The notes under the pieces were generated by a model, which was not told the origin of the DNA, ran no database searches, and saw only the letters and a program-made list of their open reading frames with translations. From assembly GCA_030678995.1 (NCBI GenBank), contig JAUXTQ010000024.1, positions 55,152 through 119,151 of the forward strand: DNA of 64,000 nucleotides, in the 5' to 3' direction. The position numbers and the translations under genes were made by a program. This document shows positions 8,475 to 20,123 of this stretch, in pieces (positions within the stretch are counted from its first letter, which is position 1; every line of letters starts with the position of its first letter). This DNA comes from Caulobacter sp. GTDB taxonomy: Bacteria; Pseudomonadota; Alphaproteobacteria; Caulobacterales; Caulobacteraceae.

Positions 8475-11008
8475 TGCCCCCAATACAAATGCCATTGTCC
8501 CTCCGCTTCGCCCTGAGGGAGCTGCGGTCCGGCGTGGCCGGCTTCCGCATCTTTCTCGCTTGCCTGGCCCTGGGGGTGGCGGCCATCGCCGCCGCCGGCT
8601 CGACCGCCGAGGCCTTCCGCAAGGGCCTGGCCGTCGAGGCCCGCGAAATCCTTGGCGGCGACCTGCGGGTGACCGTCGACCGCCGCCGGTTCACCCCGGC
8701 CGAGCACGAGCGGTTCGACGCCATGGGCGCGACGGCCTGGTCGGCGGCCTCGTCCGCCATGGCCGAGGCGGCCTCCGGCGAGCGCCGCCTGGTCGAGCTG
8801 CGCGGGGTGTCGGACGGCTATCCGCTGGCCGGCAGGGTCGAACTGCGGGGCGCGCAGTCCCTGGCCGCCGTCTTCCGGCCCCAGGGCGACGCCGCCGGCG
8901 CGGCGGTGGAGCAGACCCTGCTCGACCGTCTGAACCTCAAGCTCGGCGACCGCTTTCTGGTTGGCGAAGCGGCCTTCATCGCCCGCGCCGTGCTGGTCTC
9001 TGAGCCGGACCGGCTCGGACGCGGCTTCGGCCTCGGCCCGCGGGTCCTGACCAGCCTCGACGCCGTCGAGAAGGGCGGCTTCCTGCAACCCGGTCTGCCC
9101 AACACCGGCGAGGCCGTGCGCATCGCTCTCAAGCCGGCACTGGCGACCAACGCCGCCATCGACACCCTGGTGAAGACGCTCAAGAAACAGGGGTTCGAGG
9201 CCCGCGGCCGCAACGAGGCCGCCGGAGGATTCAAGCGGCTGATCGACCAGCTGGAGTATTTCCTCGGCTTCATCGGCCTGGCCTCGCTGGTGGCCGGCGG
9301 ACTGGGCGTGGCCGGGGCCGTCTCGGCCTATCTGGAGCAGCGCAAGCCCTCCATCGCGGTGCTCAAGGCCCTCGGCGCGGAGGGGGCGTTGATCCGTAAC
9401 CTCTACCTGATCCAGATCTCGGTCCTGTCGGCGCTGGGTGTCGGCATCGGCCTGGCGGTCGGCGCGGCGGCCCCGCTGGTGCTGGGTCAGCTGGCCGCCG
9501 ACAAGCTGCCGGTCCCGGCCCTGTTCGCCGTCTATCCGGCGCCGCTGGCCAAGGCGGCGCTGTTCGGCCTGCTGGCCGCCGCCGCCTTCAGCCTGGCCCC
9601 GCTGGCCCGCGCCCGGGCCACGCCGCCGTCCTCCCTGTTCCGCCGCGACCTGACCGGCCGGCTCGGCTTCGGGCCTGAGGTGATCGTCGCCCTGCTGGCC
9701 GGCGTGGGCCTGGCCGGCCTGGCAGTGGTCACGGCGCCGACGCCGGTGGCGGCCGGGATCATGATCGCCGGCGTGGCCTTCGCCTTCGGCCTGCTCTGGG
9801 CCATCGGACGCGGCGCGGCCTGGGGCGCCGGACGCCTCCGGGGCTTCGCTCGCGGGGCGGTGCGCATCGGCATCGCCAATCTCGCCGGACCCCGTTCGGC
9901 GGCCCGCACCGCCGCCCCGGCCATCGGCCTGGGCGTCGCCCTGCTGGCGGCGGTGGTGCTGATCCAGTCGAGCCTGCTGGCCCAGGTCAGCGAGGTGGCG
10001 CCCCGCACCGCCCCGGCCATGGTGTTCACCGAGATCCCCGGCGAGCGCGCCGTCGAGTTCGATGCAGCCGTGCGCAAGGCCTTCGCCGTCCACCTGACCG
10101 ACCGCAACTGGCTGCGCGCGCCGTTCACCACCGGCCGCATCGTGCGGATCAAGGGCGAACCGGTCGACCTCAAGCAGATCAAGGACAGTGAGCGCTGGGC
10201 CTATGACAACGACATCCAGATCTCGGCCATCGGCCCGATCCCCGTCGAGGCCGGGGTGACCTCCGGCCGCTGGTGGCCGGCGAACTACAGCGGCGAGCCC
10301 CTGGTGGCCCTCGAGGCCGACGCGGCGGCGGGCGGCGGACTGCGGGTCGGCGACACGATCACCCTCAATGTCCTCGGCCGCGAGATCGACGCGAGGGTCG
10401 CCGTGCTGCGCAAGGTCGACTGGGGCGGCTTTGGGCCGGCTTTCCCGATCATCATCAATCCCTCGGCGCTGGAAGGGGCGGGCTTGCGCCACGTGGCCAT
10501 CGCCAAGGCTGACAAGGCGCAGGAAGCCGCGGTCACCCGGGCGCTCGGCCGTGATTTTCCGATGGTCAACGTGATCAGCGTCCGCGAACAGCTGGAGGCG
10601 GCGACCGAGATGCTCGACCGGCTGGTGCTGGCGATCCAGGGCGCGGCCTCCGTGGCGGCCCTCGCGGGGCTGCTGGTGCTGGCCGGCGCCATCGCCGCCG
10701 GCGCCCGGGCCCGGGCGCGGGAAGCGGCGACCCTGAAGGTGCTGGGCGGTTCGCGGGCGCAGATCCTGCTGGCCTACGGCGTCGAATACGGCGCGGTCGG
10801 CCTGATTGCGGGCCTCGCCGGGGTGGCCCTGGGCTACGCCGCCGCCTGGCCGGTGGTGGTCAAGGTATTCGAGGCGCAGTGGAGCGTCGACTGGGCCGGG
10901 GTGGCCGCCCTGCTGGGCGCGGCGGCCGGTCTGGCGACCCTCGGCGGCCTGCTGGCGGCGATCCAGGCCCTGTCGAAGCGCCCGGCGCCGGTGCTCAGGA
11001 CGGAATGA
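8474..11008 (+). CDS. FtsX-like ABC transporter permease (YbbP type)
   Basis: An 844-residue inner-membrane permease. One N-terminal membrane segment (about 20-45) is followed by a periplasmic domain, then a block of three FtsX helices (about 255-370), further central helices, a second periplasmic domain (about 510-700) and three C-terminal helices. Two FtsX modules in one chain and over 800 residues are characteristic of YbbP. It is translationally coupled to the ATPase. Another in-frame ATG five codons downstream (8489) could be the true start. Probable role: lipid or lipoprotein handling with the divergent esterase. Confidence 0.88.
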   Translation: MPPIQMPLSLRFALRELRSGVAGFRIFLACLALGVAAIAAAGSTAEAFRKGLAVEAREILGGDLRVTVDRRRFTPAEHERFDAMGATAWSAASSAMAEAASGERRLVELRGVSDGYPLAGRVELRGAQSLAAVFRPQGDAAGAAVEQTLLDRLNLKLGDRFLVGEAAFIARAVLVSEPDRLGRGFGLGPRVLTSLDAVEKGGFLQPGLPNTGEAVRIALKPALATNAAIDTLVKTLKKQGFEARGRNEAAGGFKRLIDQLEYFLGFIGLASLVAGGLGVAGAVSAYLEQRKPSIAVLKALGAEGALIRNLYLIQISVLSALGVGIGLAVGAAAPLVLGQLAADKLPVPALFAVYPAPLAKAALFGLLAAAAFSLAPLARARATPPSSLFRRDLTGRLGFGPEVIVALLAGVGLAGLAVVTAPTPVAAGIMIAGVAFAFGLLWAIGRGAAWGAGRLRGFARGAVRIGIANLAGPRSAARTAAPAIGLGVALLAAVVLIQSSLLAQVSEVAPRTAPAMVFTEIPGERAVEFDAAVRKAFAVHLTDRNWLRAPFTTGRIVRIKGEPVDLKQIKDSERWAYDNDIQISAIGPIPVEAGVTSGRWWPANYSGEPLVALEADAAAGGGLRVGDTITLNVLGREIDARVAVLRKVDWGGFGPAFPIIINPSALEGAGLRHVAIAKADKAQEAAVTRALGRDFPMVNVISVREQLEAATEMLDRLVLAIQGAASVAALAGLLVLAGAIAAGARARAREAATLKVLGGSRAQILLAYGVEYGAVGLIAGLAGVALGYAAAWPVVVKVFEAQWSVDWAGVAALLGAAAGLATLGGLLAAIQALSKRPAPVLRTE

Positions 11009-11108
11009 CCCGACGCGTCCGTTATTCGGACACCGCTTGCGCCGGATGGGCGGAACCCCGATATTCACTTCGCGTCCGTCATGGGCGCGGAACCATAGGG
11101 TTTACTCG

Positions 11109-11861
11109 ATGAGCGACTTTGATCGCGGCGCGACGCGCTCGATCCCGCAGGCCGGCGACATGTCCATGGATATGGGCCTGCGCAGCTTCATGATCGGCGT
11201 CTACAACAAGATGATGCTCGGCCTGCTGCTGTCGGCCGGCCTTGCCTACGCGACATCCAACATCCCGGCGGTCGCCAGCCTGCTCTACGTCACCACGCCG
11301 TCCGGCGCCCTGGCGGGCTTCACGATGCTGGGCCAGATCGTGCGCTTCGCGCCGCTGGCCATGGTGCTCGTCGCCATGTTCGGCATGCGCAACATGACCG
11401 CGCGCAGCTCGGGCATCTATTACTGGGCGATCGTCACGGCGATCGGCGCGGGCCTGGGCATCTGGCTGCTGCTCTACACCGGCGCCTCGATCTTCATGAC
11501 CTTCCTGATCACGGCCAGCGCCTTCGGCGCCCTGAGCCTGGTCGGCTACACCACCAAGAAGAACCTGACCGGCTTCGGCAGCTTCCTGATCATGGGCGTG
11601 TGGGGTCTGGTGATCGCCAGCCTGGTCAACATGTTCCTCAACCTGCCGGCGCTCTACTGGATCATCAACGCCGTCGGCGTGCTGATCTTCGCCGGCCTGA
11701 CAGCCTACGACACCCAGCGCCTCAAGATGATCTACTACGAGGTGAAGGGCAACGGAGAGGGCATGGCGGTCGCCACCAACATGGGCGCGCTGAACCTCTA
11801 CCTGGACTTCATCAACCTGTTCCAGTTCCTGCTCGCCTTCATGGGCGTGCGCCGGGACTAG
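11109..11861 (+). CDS. Bax inhibitor-1 / YccA family membrane protein
   Basis: A 250-residue integral membrane protein with seven predicted helices, typical of the BI-1/YccA group. Members associate with FtsH or act as calcium-leak channels. The frame stays open far upstream, but the ATG at 11109 gives the family N-terminus (MSDFDRGATRSIPQAG, then a helix from about residue 35). The C-terminal half carries the conserved TAYDTQRLK motif. It is transcribed alone and ends in a strong terminator at 11886-11915. Confidence 0.92.
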   Translation: MSDFDRGATRSIPQAGDMSMDMGLRSFMIGVYNKMMLGLLLSAGLAYATSNIPAVASLLYVTTPSGALAGFTMLGQIVRFAPLAMVLVAMFGMRNMTARSSGIYYWAIVTAIGAGLGIWLLLYTGASIFMTFLITASAFGALSLVGYTTKKNLTGFGSFLIMGVWGLVIASLVNMFLNLPALYWIINAVGVLIFAGLTAYDTQRLKMIYYEVKGNGEGMAVATNMGALNLYLDFINLFQFLLAFMGVRRD

Positions 11862-11885
11862 CGGCCTCTGCCGTGCTGAACACAG

Positions 11886-11915
11886 GGCCCCGTCGGGAAA
11901 CCGGCGGGGCCTTTT
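11886..11915 (+). terminator. Rho-independent terminator after the BI-1 gene
   Basis: Stem GGCCCCG (11886-11892) pairs with CGGGGCC (11905-11911), with extra pairing inside the loop (CGG/CCG), followed by TTTT. It begins 24 bases after the stop codon. Confidence 0.85.
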
Positions 11916-11930
11916 GCTATTCCACGCCTG

Positions 11931-12266
11931 CTACTCCACGACGGTGAAGCGGCCCTTGTCGAACACCCGCAGGACCTGCTCCAGGTCGTGACCGCGCTTG
12001 AGGATATGGCCGCCCTGGGTCAGCACCGCCCAGGCGCCCTGCTTGCGCGCCAGCGCCGGACGCTTCTCGATGCGGTAGAGCGGCTGTTCAGAGGCGCGGC
12101 GGAAGACGCTGAACACGGCGCTCTCCGACAGGCCGGCAATGGCGTAGTCGCGCCATTCGCCGGCCGCCACCATCCGTCCGTAGAGACGGAGCAGCCGCTC
12201 CAGTTCGCGCCGCTCGAAGAAGACCACGGCGGCGCTGGGCTGGGCGTATGTCGGATCGAACGCCAT
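11931..12266 (-). CDS. DUF2794 family protein
   Basis: A 111-residue soluble protein of DUF2794, a family found almost only in Alphaproteobacteria. It opens with MAFDPTYAQPSAAVVFFERRE and contains the conserved WRDYAIAGL segment and a basic RIEKRPALARKQG stretch. No catalytic motif is known. It stands alone, convergent with the BI-1 gene, and its upstream side faces the largest non-coding gap of the window. Confidence 0.85.
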   Translation of the reverse strand: MAFDPTYAQPSAAVVFFERRELERLLRLYGRMVAAGEWRDYAIAGLSESAVFSVFRRASEQPLYRIEKRPALARKQGAWAVLTQGGHILKRGHDLEQVLRVFDKGRFTVVE

Positions 12267-12622
12267 GCAGATGTCAGGCTAGCTCTGAATCGGCCCGGTT
12301 GGCGAGAGGCGTCGCGGAAAAGCCACGCTTGGGCGAATTGTGGAACAGCGGTCATTCAGCGCCCCGAAAAGACCTTATTTCGGACGCGCCCCCGCCGGTA
12401 ACACCCGCCAGTTTAACAGCGTCGGCCGGTCGGAAGCCTCGCTGGTCCCGGATCCTGAACAGCCCCCCCAGCCCCCCTGGGATCGCGGGTTTCGGATCGG
12501 CCGATACTTTAAAGACCCCTCTCTGATGAGCCCCCGTTGTCTTCCCCTCCGGCAGCGGGGGTTTCATTTTGTCCACGGCGCAGGATCAATCGGTCCGCAG
12601 CGCAGGATGGAGGGGAATCGGC
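12267..12622. other. 356-bp non-coding gap, possible small RNA
   Basis: No convincing protein gene on either strand. It holds the upstream region of the DUF2794 gene, an inverted repeat CCGAAA/TTTCGG at 12364-12383, and a plus-strand terminator-like hairpin at 12531-12571. That hairpin has no plus-strand gene to serve: the nearest upstream plus-strand gene already ends at its own terminator (11886-11915). A small RNA ending near 12570 would explain this. I could not match the stretch to 6S, SRP or tmRNA. Confidence 0.4.
12531..12571 (+). terminator. Terminator-like hairpin without an upstream gene
   Basis: CCCCCGTTG (12531-12539) pairs with CAGCGGGGG (12553-12561), nine pairs with one G-T wobble, followed by TTTCATTTT. 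The T-rich side is only on the plus strand. It may end a small RNA or attenuate transcription entering the SDR gene that starts at 12623. Confidence 0.5.
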
Positions 12623-13357
12623 ATGGGCAGACTTGAGGGCCGCAGGGCCATCGTCACCGGGGCGGCCAGCGGCATCGGCCGCGCCAGCGCCGAACTGTTC
12701 GCCAGCGAGGGCGCCAGGGTGCTGGCCGTCGACCGGCCGGACGCCAATCTCGTCTTCGACCATCCCTCCATCGAGACCCTCGGCCAGGACATCAGCGAAG
12801 ACGGCGCGCCGGCGGCTATCGTGGGCCGGGCGGTTGAAGCCTTCGGCGGGCTGGACATCGTTTACAACAACGCCGGCGTGTCCGGCTCGAGCCCGGTGGG
12901 CGAAACCACCGACGAGGCCTTCGACCGGCAGATCGCGGTCAATCTGCGCGCTGCCTTCCGCCTCAGCCGCGAGGCCGTCAAGCACCTGGTCAGGTCGCCC
13001 GCCGGGCGGCTGATCTTCACCGCCTCGATCATGGCGAAGCACACCGACAACGGCCTGGTGGCCTATTCGGCGTCCAAGGCCGGCGTGGTCGGCATGATGC
13101 GCACCTTCGCCCTCGAACTCGGGCGGCAGGGGGTGACCAGCAACGCCATCCTGCCCGGGGCCATCGCCACCGGCATGACCGCCGCCAGCTTCGCCCACGA
13201 CGAGGTGGCGGCTGTGTGGGCGAAGAAGTCGGCGCTCAAACGCCTGGGCCAGCCGATCGACATCGCCCGCGCGGCCCTGTTCCTCGCCTCCGACGACGGC
13301 GGCTTCGTGACGGGCCAGGCTCTGGGCGTGGACGGCGGGCTGATGCTGCGGGTTTAG
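12623..13357 (+). CDS. SDR family oxidoreductase
   Basis: A 244-residue classical SDR. TGAASGIG at 12-19 binds the cofactor, NNAG follows strand four, and the catalytic residues are S135, Y148 and K152 (YSASK). The ATG at 12623 is chosen over an upstream in-frame ATG at 12569 because AGGGGAA lies just ahead of it and the mature N-terminus then fits the family. It is a monocistronic gene of unknown substrate, most likely an NAD(P)-dependent alcohol or beta-hydroxyacyl oxidoreductase. Confidence 0.86.
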   Translation: MGRLEGRRAIVTGAASGIGRASAELFASEGARVLAVDRPDANLVFDHPSIETLGQDISEDGAPAAIVGRAVEAFGGLDIVYNNAGVSGSSPVGETTDEAFDRQIAVNLRAAFRLSREAVKHLVRSPAGRLIFTASIMAKHTDNGLVAYSASKAGVVGMMRTFALELGRQGVTSNAILPGAIATGMTAASFAHDEVAAVWAKKSALKRLGQPIDIARAALFLASDDGGFVTGQALGVDGGLMLRV

Positions 13358-13358
13358 T

Positions 13359-13472
13359 GCGTCCTTCGAGACGCGGCTTCGCCGCTCCTCAGGATGACGT
13401 CTATGGGTGGGCTGCAAAACTGTTCGTCATGGTGAGGAGCGAGGCGCCAGCCGAGCGTCTCGAACCACGCAG
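13359..13472. repeat. Composite palindrome, family C (copy 2)
   Basis: Starts within the last bases after the SDR stop. Outer arms around CCTTCGAGACGC and GCGTCTCGAA, and inner arms CTCCTCAGGATGACG and CGTCATGGTGAGGAG, enclose a short variable centre. Same layout as 6966-7054. It sits between convergent genes, so it could end transcription from both sides. Confidence 0.7.
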
Positions 13473-13477
13473 GGCAG

Positions 13478-14176
13478 CTACCGCAGCAGCACCGCGATGA
13501 TCCGGCCGCCCTTGGCCGCCTGCACCAGGATGGCGGTGGACAGGCCCTCGATCTCGGTCGCGGGAATGCGGTAGGCGGTCGGCTTGCCGCGCCAGCCGCC
13601 CAGGCGGACGACCTCGCGCACGACGTTGCGCTGGACCAGGGTCTGGCCGCGGTTGTCGCCCCGCTTGGGCGTGACCTCCTGCTCGCGCGGGTCATAGCGG
13701 ATCAGCCAGACCTCGGCCCCGCCGCGCGGGACCGGCCCGGAGCCCACGGCCACCCGGCGGGTTCCCATGAACAGCATGTCCGGCGGATTGGTCGGGGTCC
13801 TGAGGGCGGCGGTGACCAGGGCCTCGACGCGGTCGCCGCGGACGCCGGAGGCCTGGGCCTGGCCATCGACGACCACCTGCGGGGTGTAGACCTCGCGCAG
13901 GGCCAGCTTTCGGGCGTAGGCCCGCTGGCGCTCGGTGAATTCGGGCCTGGCGTAGGTGTCCGGCCAGCCGAGGTAGTCCCAGTAGTCGACCCCGAAGGTC
14001 AGGGCCAGGACGTCGGGCCGCTCGGCCAGCTCCGAGACCAGGGTGTTGGCCTTGAGGCAGGACGAGCAGCCCTGGGCGGTGAACAGCTCCACCACGACCG
14101 GCGGCCGGACACGCGCCGGCGCCGCCGTCGGCGACAGCAACATCAAAACGACAAAGGCGAGAAGGGCTTTGCGCAT
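13478..14176 (-). CDS. DUF1223 thioredoxin-fold-like secreted protein
   Basis: A 232-residue exported protein of DUF1223. The signal peptide is about residues 1-21 (MRKALLAFVVLMLLSPTAAP). The family motif LFTAQGCSSC places a CxxC pair at C37/C40. The proline that usually follows (CSSCP) is replaced by leucine. The start at 14176 is the only one that gives a proper signal peptide; the frame extends upstream but reads into a repeat. Function of the family is not established. The CxxC suggests a periplasmic thiol role. Confidence 0.87.
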   Translation of the reverse strand: MRKALLAFVVLMLLSPTAAPARVRPPVVVELFTAQGCSSCLKANTLVSELAERPDVLALTFGVDYWDYLGWPDTYARPEFTERQRAYARKLALREVYTPQVVVDGQAQASGVRGDRVEALVTAALRTPTNPPDMLFMGTRRVAVGSGPVPRGGAEVWLIRYDPREQEVTPKRGDNRGQTLVQRNVVREVVRLGGWRGKPTAYRIPATEIEGLSTAILVQAAKGGRIIAVLLR

Positions 14177-14230
14177 CGCGCCGCACTTAATCGGAGAAGA
14201 CGGCCGCGCGCGTTTCACGAGGCCGTGAAG

Positions 14231-14348
14231 GGATCCTCCCCATCGGGGGAGGTGGATCGCCGCAAGGCGAGACGGAGGGGGTCCGCTCAGGTCTCGGGGG
14301 ACCCCCTCAGTCCGCTTTGCGGACAGCTCCCCCAATGGGGGAGCATCT
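14231..14348. repeat. Long composite palindrome, family B (copy 1)
   Basis: Left side CTCCCCATCGGGGGAGGTGG and right side CAGCTCCCCCAATGGGGGAG are each small hairpins and also pair with each other. Internal stems are TCGCCGCAAGGCGA and GTCCGCTTTGCGGAC. Four further copies lie at 31151, 33962, 48388 and 50448. It fills the space between acnA and the DUF1223 gene. Confidence 0.8.
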
Positions 14349-14354
14349 TCAGCC

Positions 14355-17054
<2,700 letters not shown>

Positions 17055-17255
17055 GTGGGGGAGTCCTTTCCTGTTCTCGGCCGCCCGAAAACCACTTCCG
17101 GGATCGCGCGCTCGGAGAGGACTCACAGCGTCCCCTTCTGCGCGGCGGAACTCCGCGCGCGGGCGCGCGGGGCCGATGGCGGGCTGCATACTCCGCGTTT
17201 CGTTAAACGTCCATGTCGGCGTCAGGGACTTTGCGAGCCGTTCTCAGGTGTCTAC
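17055..17255. promoter_or_regulatory. Divergent promoter region, acnA / ccmA
   Basis: 201 bases without a credible gene. Contains a GC palindromic stretch near 17150-17175 (CCGCGCGCGGGCGCGCGGGG) and the sequence TTCGTTAAACG near 17200, the most AT-rich spot and the best promoter candidate for ccmA. No operator could be named. Confidence 0.35.
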
Positions 17256-17861
17256 ATGATTTCGCTGGTCCAGATCGAGGCTCTCGCCATCCGCCGGGGC
17301 GAGCGACTGCTGTTCGAGCACCTGGACTTTACTGTCGCCGCCGGCGAGGCGGTCGCCCTGACCGGCCGCAACGGCGCGGGCAAGACCAGTCTGCTGCGGG
17401 CGGTGGCGGGGCTGCTGCGGCCGGCCGCCGGGACGGTGCGGTTCGCCGGCGTGGAAGACGCGGATGAGGCGCGGGCCACCGGGCTTCATTTGATCGGCCA
17501 CCTGGACGGCCTCAAGGGCGGGCGGACGGCGCGGGAGGAGCTGGCCTTCGCCGCCCGCTGGACCGGCGCCGACGCGGCCGGACTGGCGAGCGCGGCGGAA
17601 ACCCTCGAACTGGCCCGCCTGCTGGACCTCGAGGTGCGCAAGCTGTCCGCCGGGCAGCGGCGGCGGGTGGCCCTGGCCCGGCTGGTCGCCGCGCCCCGCG
17701 CGCTGTGGCTGCTGGACGAGCCCCTGGCCCCGCTGGACAGCGTCTGGCGCGAGCGGATCGGAGGGCTGATGGCCGCTCACCTGGCCGGCGGCGGCCTGAT
17801 GCTGGCCGCGGTGCATGATCCCCTGCCGATCCCGGCCCGGGCGGTGGAGATCGGCGCGTGA
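17256..17861 (+). CDS. ccmA: Haem exporter ATP-binding protein CcmA
   Basis: A 201-residue ABC ATPase of the cytochrome c maturation system I. Walker [10 protein letters not shown] is at 37-45, followed by the signature [15 protein letters not shown] and Walker [13 protein letters not shown]. With CcmB, CcmC and CcmD it drives release of haem-loaded CcmE. The frame is open upstream, but ATG 17256 gives the usual N-terminus. ccmB begins inside the last codons (GTG at 17858). Confidence 0.95.
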   Translation: MISLVQIEALAIRRGERLLFEHLDFTVAAGEAVALTGRNGAGKTSLLRAVAGLLRPAAGTVRFAGVEDADEARATGLHLIGHLDGLKGGRTAREELAFAARWTGADAAGLASAAETLELARLLDLEVRKLSAGQRRRVALARLVAAPRALWLLDEPLAPLDSVWRERIGGLMAAHLAGGGLMLAAVHDPLPIPARAVEIGA

Positions 17862-18523
17862 GCCCGCTGCTGGTCCTGCTGCGGCGCGAACTGGCCCTGG
17901 CCTGGGGGCGGGGCGGCGGACCCTTGCCGGCCCTGGCCTTCTACGCCGGGATCACGACCCTGCTGCCGCTGGCGATCGGACCCGAACCGGACCGGCTGGC
18001 GGTCATCGCCCCCGGCATCGCCTGGCTGGCCCTCGCCCTGGCGTCGCTGCTGTCGCTGGAGCGATTGTTCGAGCGCGACCACGAGGACGGAACCCTGGAC
18101 CTGCTGGCCCTCGGCGGCCCGCCGCTGGAAGCCGTCTGCGCGGTCAAGGCGCTGGCCCAGTGGCTGGCCACGGGCCTGCCGCTGGCGCTGGCGGCGCCGG
18201 TGGCGGCCGTGATGCTCGGCGCCCCGCCGTCGCTGGCGCCGGTGATCGTGCTCTGCGCCCTGGCCGGGAGCCTGGCGTTCGCCTTCGTCGGAGGGATGGG
18301 CGCGGCCCTGGCGCTGGGCAGCCGGCGCGGCGGGCTGCTGATCGCGGTGATCGTGCTGCCCCTGTTCGCGCCGCCGGTGATCTTCGGCGGGGGCGCGCTC
18401 AGCCAGGCGGCGTCTGGGCTCGGCGGGACCTCGGGCCTGCTGCTGCTCGGCGCCTGGGCGGCGGTGGCGGTGGCGCTAAGCCCTCTGGCCATGGCGGCCG
18501 CCTGCCGCAACGCCCTGGACTGA
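17858..18523 (+). CDS. ccmB: Haem exporter permease CcmB
   Basis: A 221-residue inner-membrane protein with six predicted helices, the membrane partner of CcmA. The GTG start overlaps the ccmA stop by four bases (GTGA). The internal segment [17 protein letters not shown] is a CcmB signature. Function: part of the CcmABCD complex in cytochrome c biogenesis. Confidence 0.94.
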   Translation: MSPLLVLLRRELALAWGRGGGPLPALAFYAGITTLLPLAIGPEPDRLAVIAPGIAWLALALASLLSLERLFERDHEDGTLDLLALGGPPLEAVCAVKALAQWLATGLPLALAAPVAAVMLGAPPSLAPVIVLCALAGSLAFAFVGGMGAALALGSRRGGLLIAVIVLPLFAPPVIFGGGALSQAASGLGGTSGLLLLGAWAAVAVALSPLAMAAACRNALD

Positions 18524-18637
18524 CCGGTCGGGCCGTTCGCAACAGCTCTGCAACAAACCGGTGTTCTTCCGACAAACGCACGCCACAGACACGGCGCAGG
18601 TTGGGGGTCACATCAATCCCGATTGGGGAGCATTCCA

Positions 18638-19354
18638 ATGACTTCTGTCTTTTCGCGCGCCGCCCTGCTGGCCGGCGCCATGACCTTCGGACTGGCCGCC
18701 ATGGCCTTCGCCGGCGAAACGCCCCAGCCCGCGGGCCCGGACGGCAAGCCTGGCGAGCGCCGCGTCGTCGTCATGGGCGGCCCGGGCGGCGGCGGCATGC
18801 ATCCGGGCGGTCCCGGCGGCATGGGCATGCATCATCGCATGGACCCGGAGAAGCACGCCGAGCACCTGCGTATCATGCTGCAGCTTCGGCCCGACCAGGA
18901 AGGCGCGCTGAAGGCCTTCATTGAGGCGACGAAGCCGGAAATGCGCACCGAGCGCCGCGAGGCGCCGGCCGAAGGCGCGCCGGCGCCCAAGCCCCTGACC
19001 ACCCCCGAGCGGCTCGACATGGCCGCCAAGCGGATGGCCGAGCACCAGGCCCGGTTCCAGAAGCGCGCCGCGGCGACGCGGGCCTTCTACGCCCAGCTGT
19101 CACCCTCGCAACAGAAGGCCTTCGACGCCCTGCACGGGGTCATGCGCCGGATGCACGGCCCGGGCGGCCGCGACGTGCGCGTGATGCGCCGCGGCGGCGC
19201 CGGCGGCCCCCATGGCCCGGGCGGTCCCGGCGCTCCGATGGTCTGGCAGGGCGAAGACGGCGCCGGCGGCGGCATGGTCTTCATCCAGGGCGGCGAGGGC
19301 GACGAAGCGTTCGAGATCGAGCTCAGCGAAGGCCCCGACGGCGACGAACACTAG
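18638..19354 (+). CDS. Periplasmic Spy/CpxP-like (LTXXQ) protein rich in Gly, Met and His
   Basis: A 238-residue exported protein. Signal peptide about 1-25 (ending AMAFA). A Gly/Met/His-rich segment (GGMHPGGPGGMGMHH) precedes a helical domain with the LxxxQ-type repeats of the Spy/CpxP group (LQLRPDQEGAL, LSPSQQKAFDAL). The tail is again Gly-rich and ends acidic. ATG 18638 is preferred over 18623 because GGGGAG stands upstream at a good distance. It sits between ccmB and ccmC, so a role in metal or haem handling or as a chaperone for apocytochromes is conceivable but only inferred. Confidence 0.8.
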   Translation: MTSVFSRAALLAGAMTFGLAAMAFAGETPQPAGPDGKPGERRVVVMGGPGGGGMHPGGPGGMGMHHRMDPEKHAEHLRIMLQLRPDQEGALKAFIEATKPEMRTERREAPAEGAPAPKPLTTPERLDMAAKRMAEHQARFQKRAAATRAFYAQLSPSQQKAFDALHGVMRRMHGPGGRDVRVMRRGGAGGPHGPGGPGAPMVWQGEDGAGGGMVFIQGGEGDEAFEIELSEGPDGDEH

Positions 19355-19396
19355 CGTCGGCTTGCCCGCCGGCCTCCCAGAGGGTAACCGGCGGGC

Positions 19397-20119
19397 ATGT
19401 TCGCCTTTCTCGTCAACCCTGACCGGTTCATGGCCTTCTCCCGAAGGGCCGCCCCGGCGTTCGGGATTCTGGCGGCCGCGCTGATCGCCGTTGGCCTCTG
19501 GTTCACCTTCACGGCGCCGGAGGACTACCAGCAGGGCGACACCGTCCGGATCATGTTCATCCACGTGCCGGCCGCCTATCTGGCCATGTTCAGCTATGTC
19601 TGCCTGGGCATCGCCAGCTTCCTGTCCCTGATCTTCCGCCACGCCCTGGCCGACGCCGCGGCCAAGGCCTGCGCGCCGCTGGGGGCCGCCTTCACCGCTC
19701 TGGCCCTGGTCACCGGCGCCCTGTGGGGCAAGCCGATGTGGGGAACCTGGTGGGTGTGGGACGCGCGGCTGACCTCGGTGCTGGTGCTGTTCCTGTTCTG
19801 GCTCGGCTACATCGCCCTGCGCGCGGCGATCGATGATGAGACCAAGGCCGGCCGAGCCGCCGCCATTCTGGCGCTCGTGGGGCTGGTGAACCTGCCGGTG
19901 ATCCATTTCTCGGTGGAATGGTGGAACAGCCTGCACCAGGGCGCGACGGTGTTCGCCGCCGAACGCGAGAACCGCCTGCCGCCGGTCTATCTGATCCCCA
20001 TGGCCCTGATGTCGCTGGGCTACATGGCCGCTTTCGGCTCGATGTGGCTGGTGCGCATCCGCGCCGAGGTCTGGCGCCGCCGCGCCCAGGTCCTGGCCCT
20101 GCAGGCGGCGGGGAGCTGA
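19397..20119 (+). CDS. ccmC: Haem lyase/transporter CcmC
   Basis: A 240-residue inner-membrane protein with six helices. The tryptophan-rich haem-binding motif WGTWWVWDARLTS starts at 115, and the two axial histidines are H56 (FIHVPAAY) and H180 (NSLHQG). It attaches haem to CcmE. It is followed four bases later by ccmD. The ATG at 19397 lies 42 bases after the Spy-like gene. Confidence 0.96.
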   Translation: MFAFLVNPDRFMAFSRRAAPAFGILAAALIAVGLWFTFTAPEDYQQGDTVRIMFIHVPAAYLAMFSYVCLGIASFLSLIFRHALADAAAKACAPLGAAFTALALVTGALWGKPMWGTWWVWDARLTSVLVLFLFWLGYIALRAAIDDETKAGRAAAILALVGLVNLPVIHFSVEWWNSLHQGATVFAAERENRLPPVYLIPMALMSLGYMAAFGSMWLVRIRAEVWRRRAQVLALQAAGS

Positions 20120-20123
20120 ACCC

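Noticed and set aside
8213..11068. A 951-codon open frame on the minus strand
   Set aside because: Antisense to the YbbA/YbbP genes, with a repetitive Gly/Arg/Gln composition and no domain.
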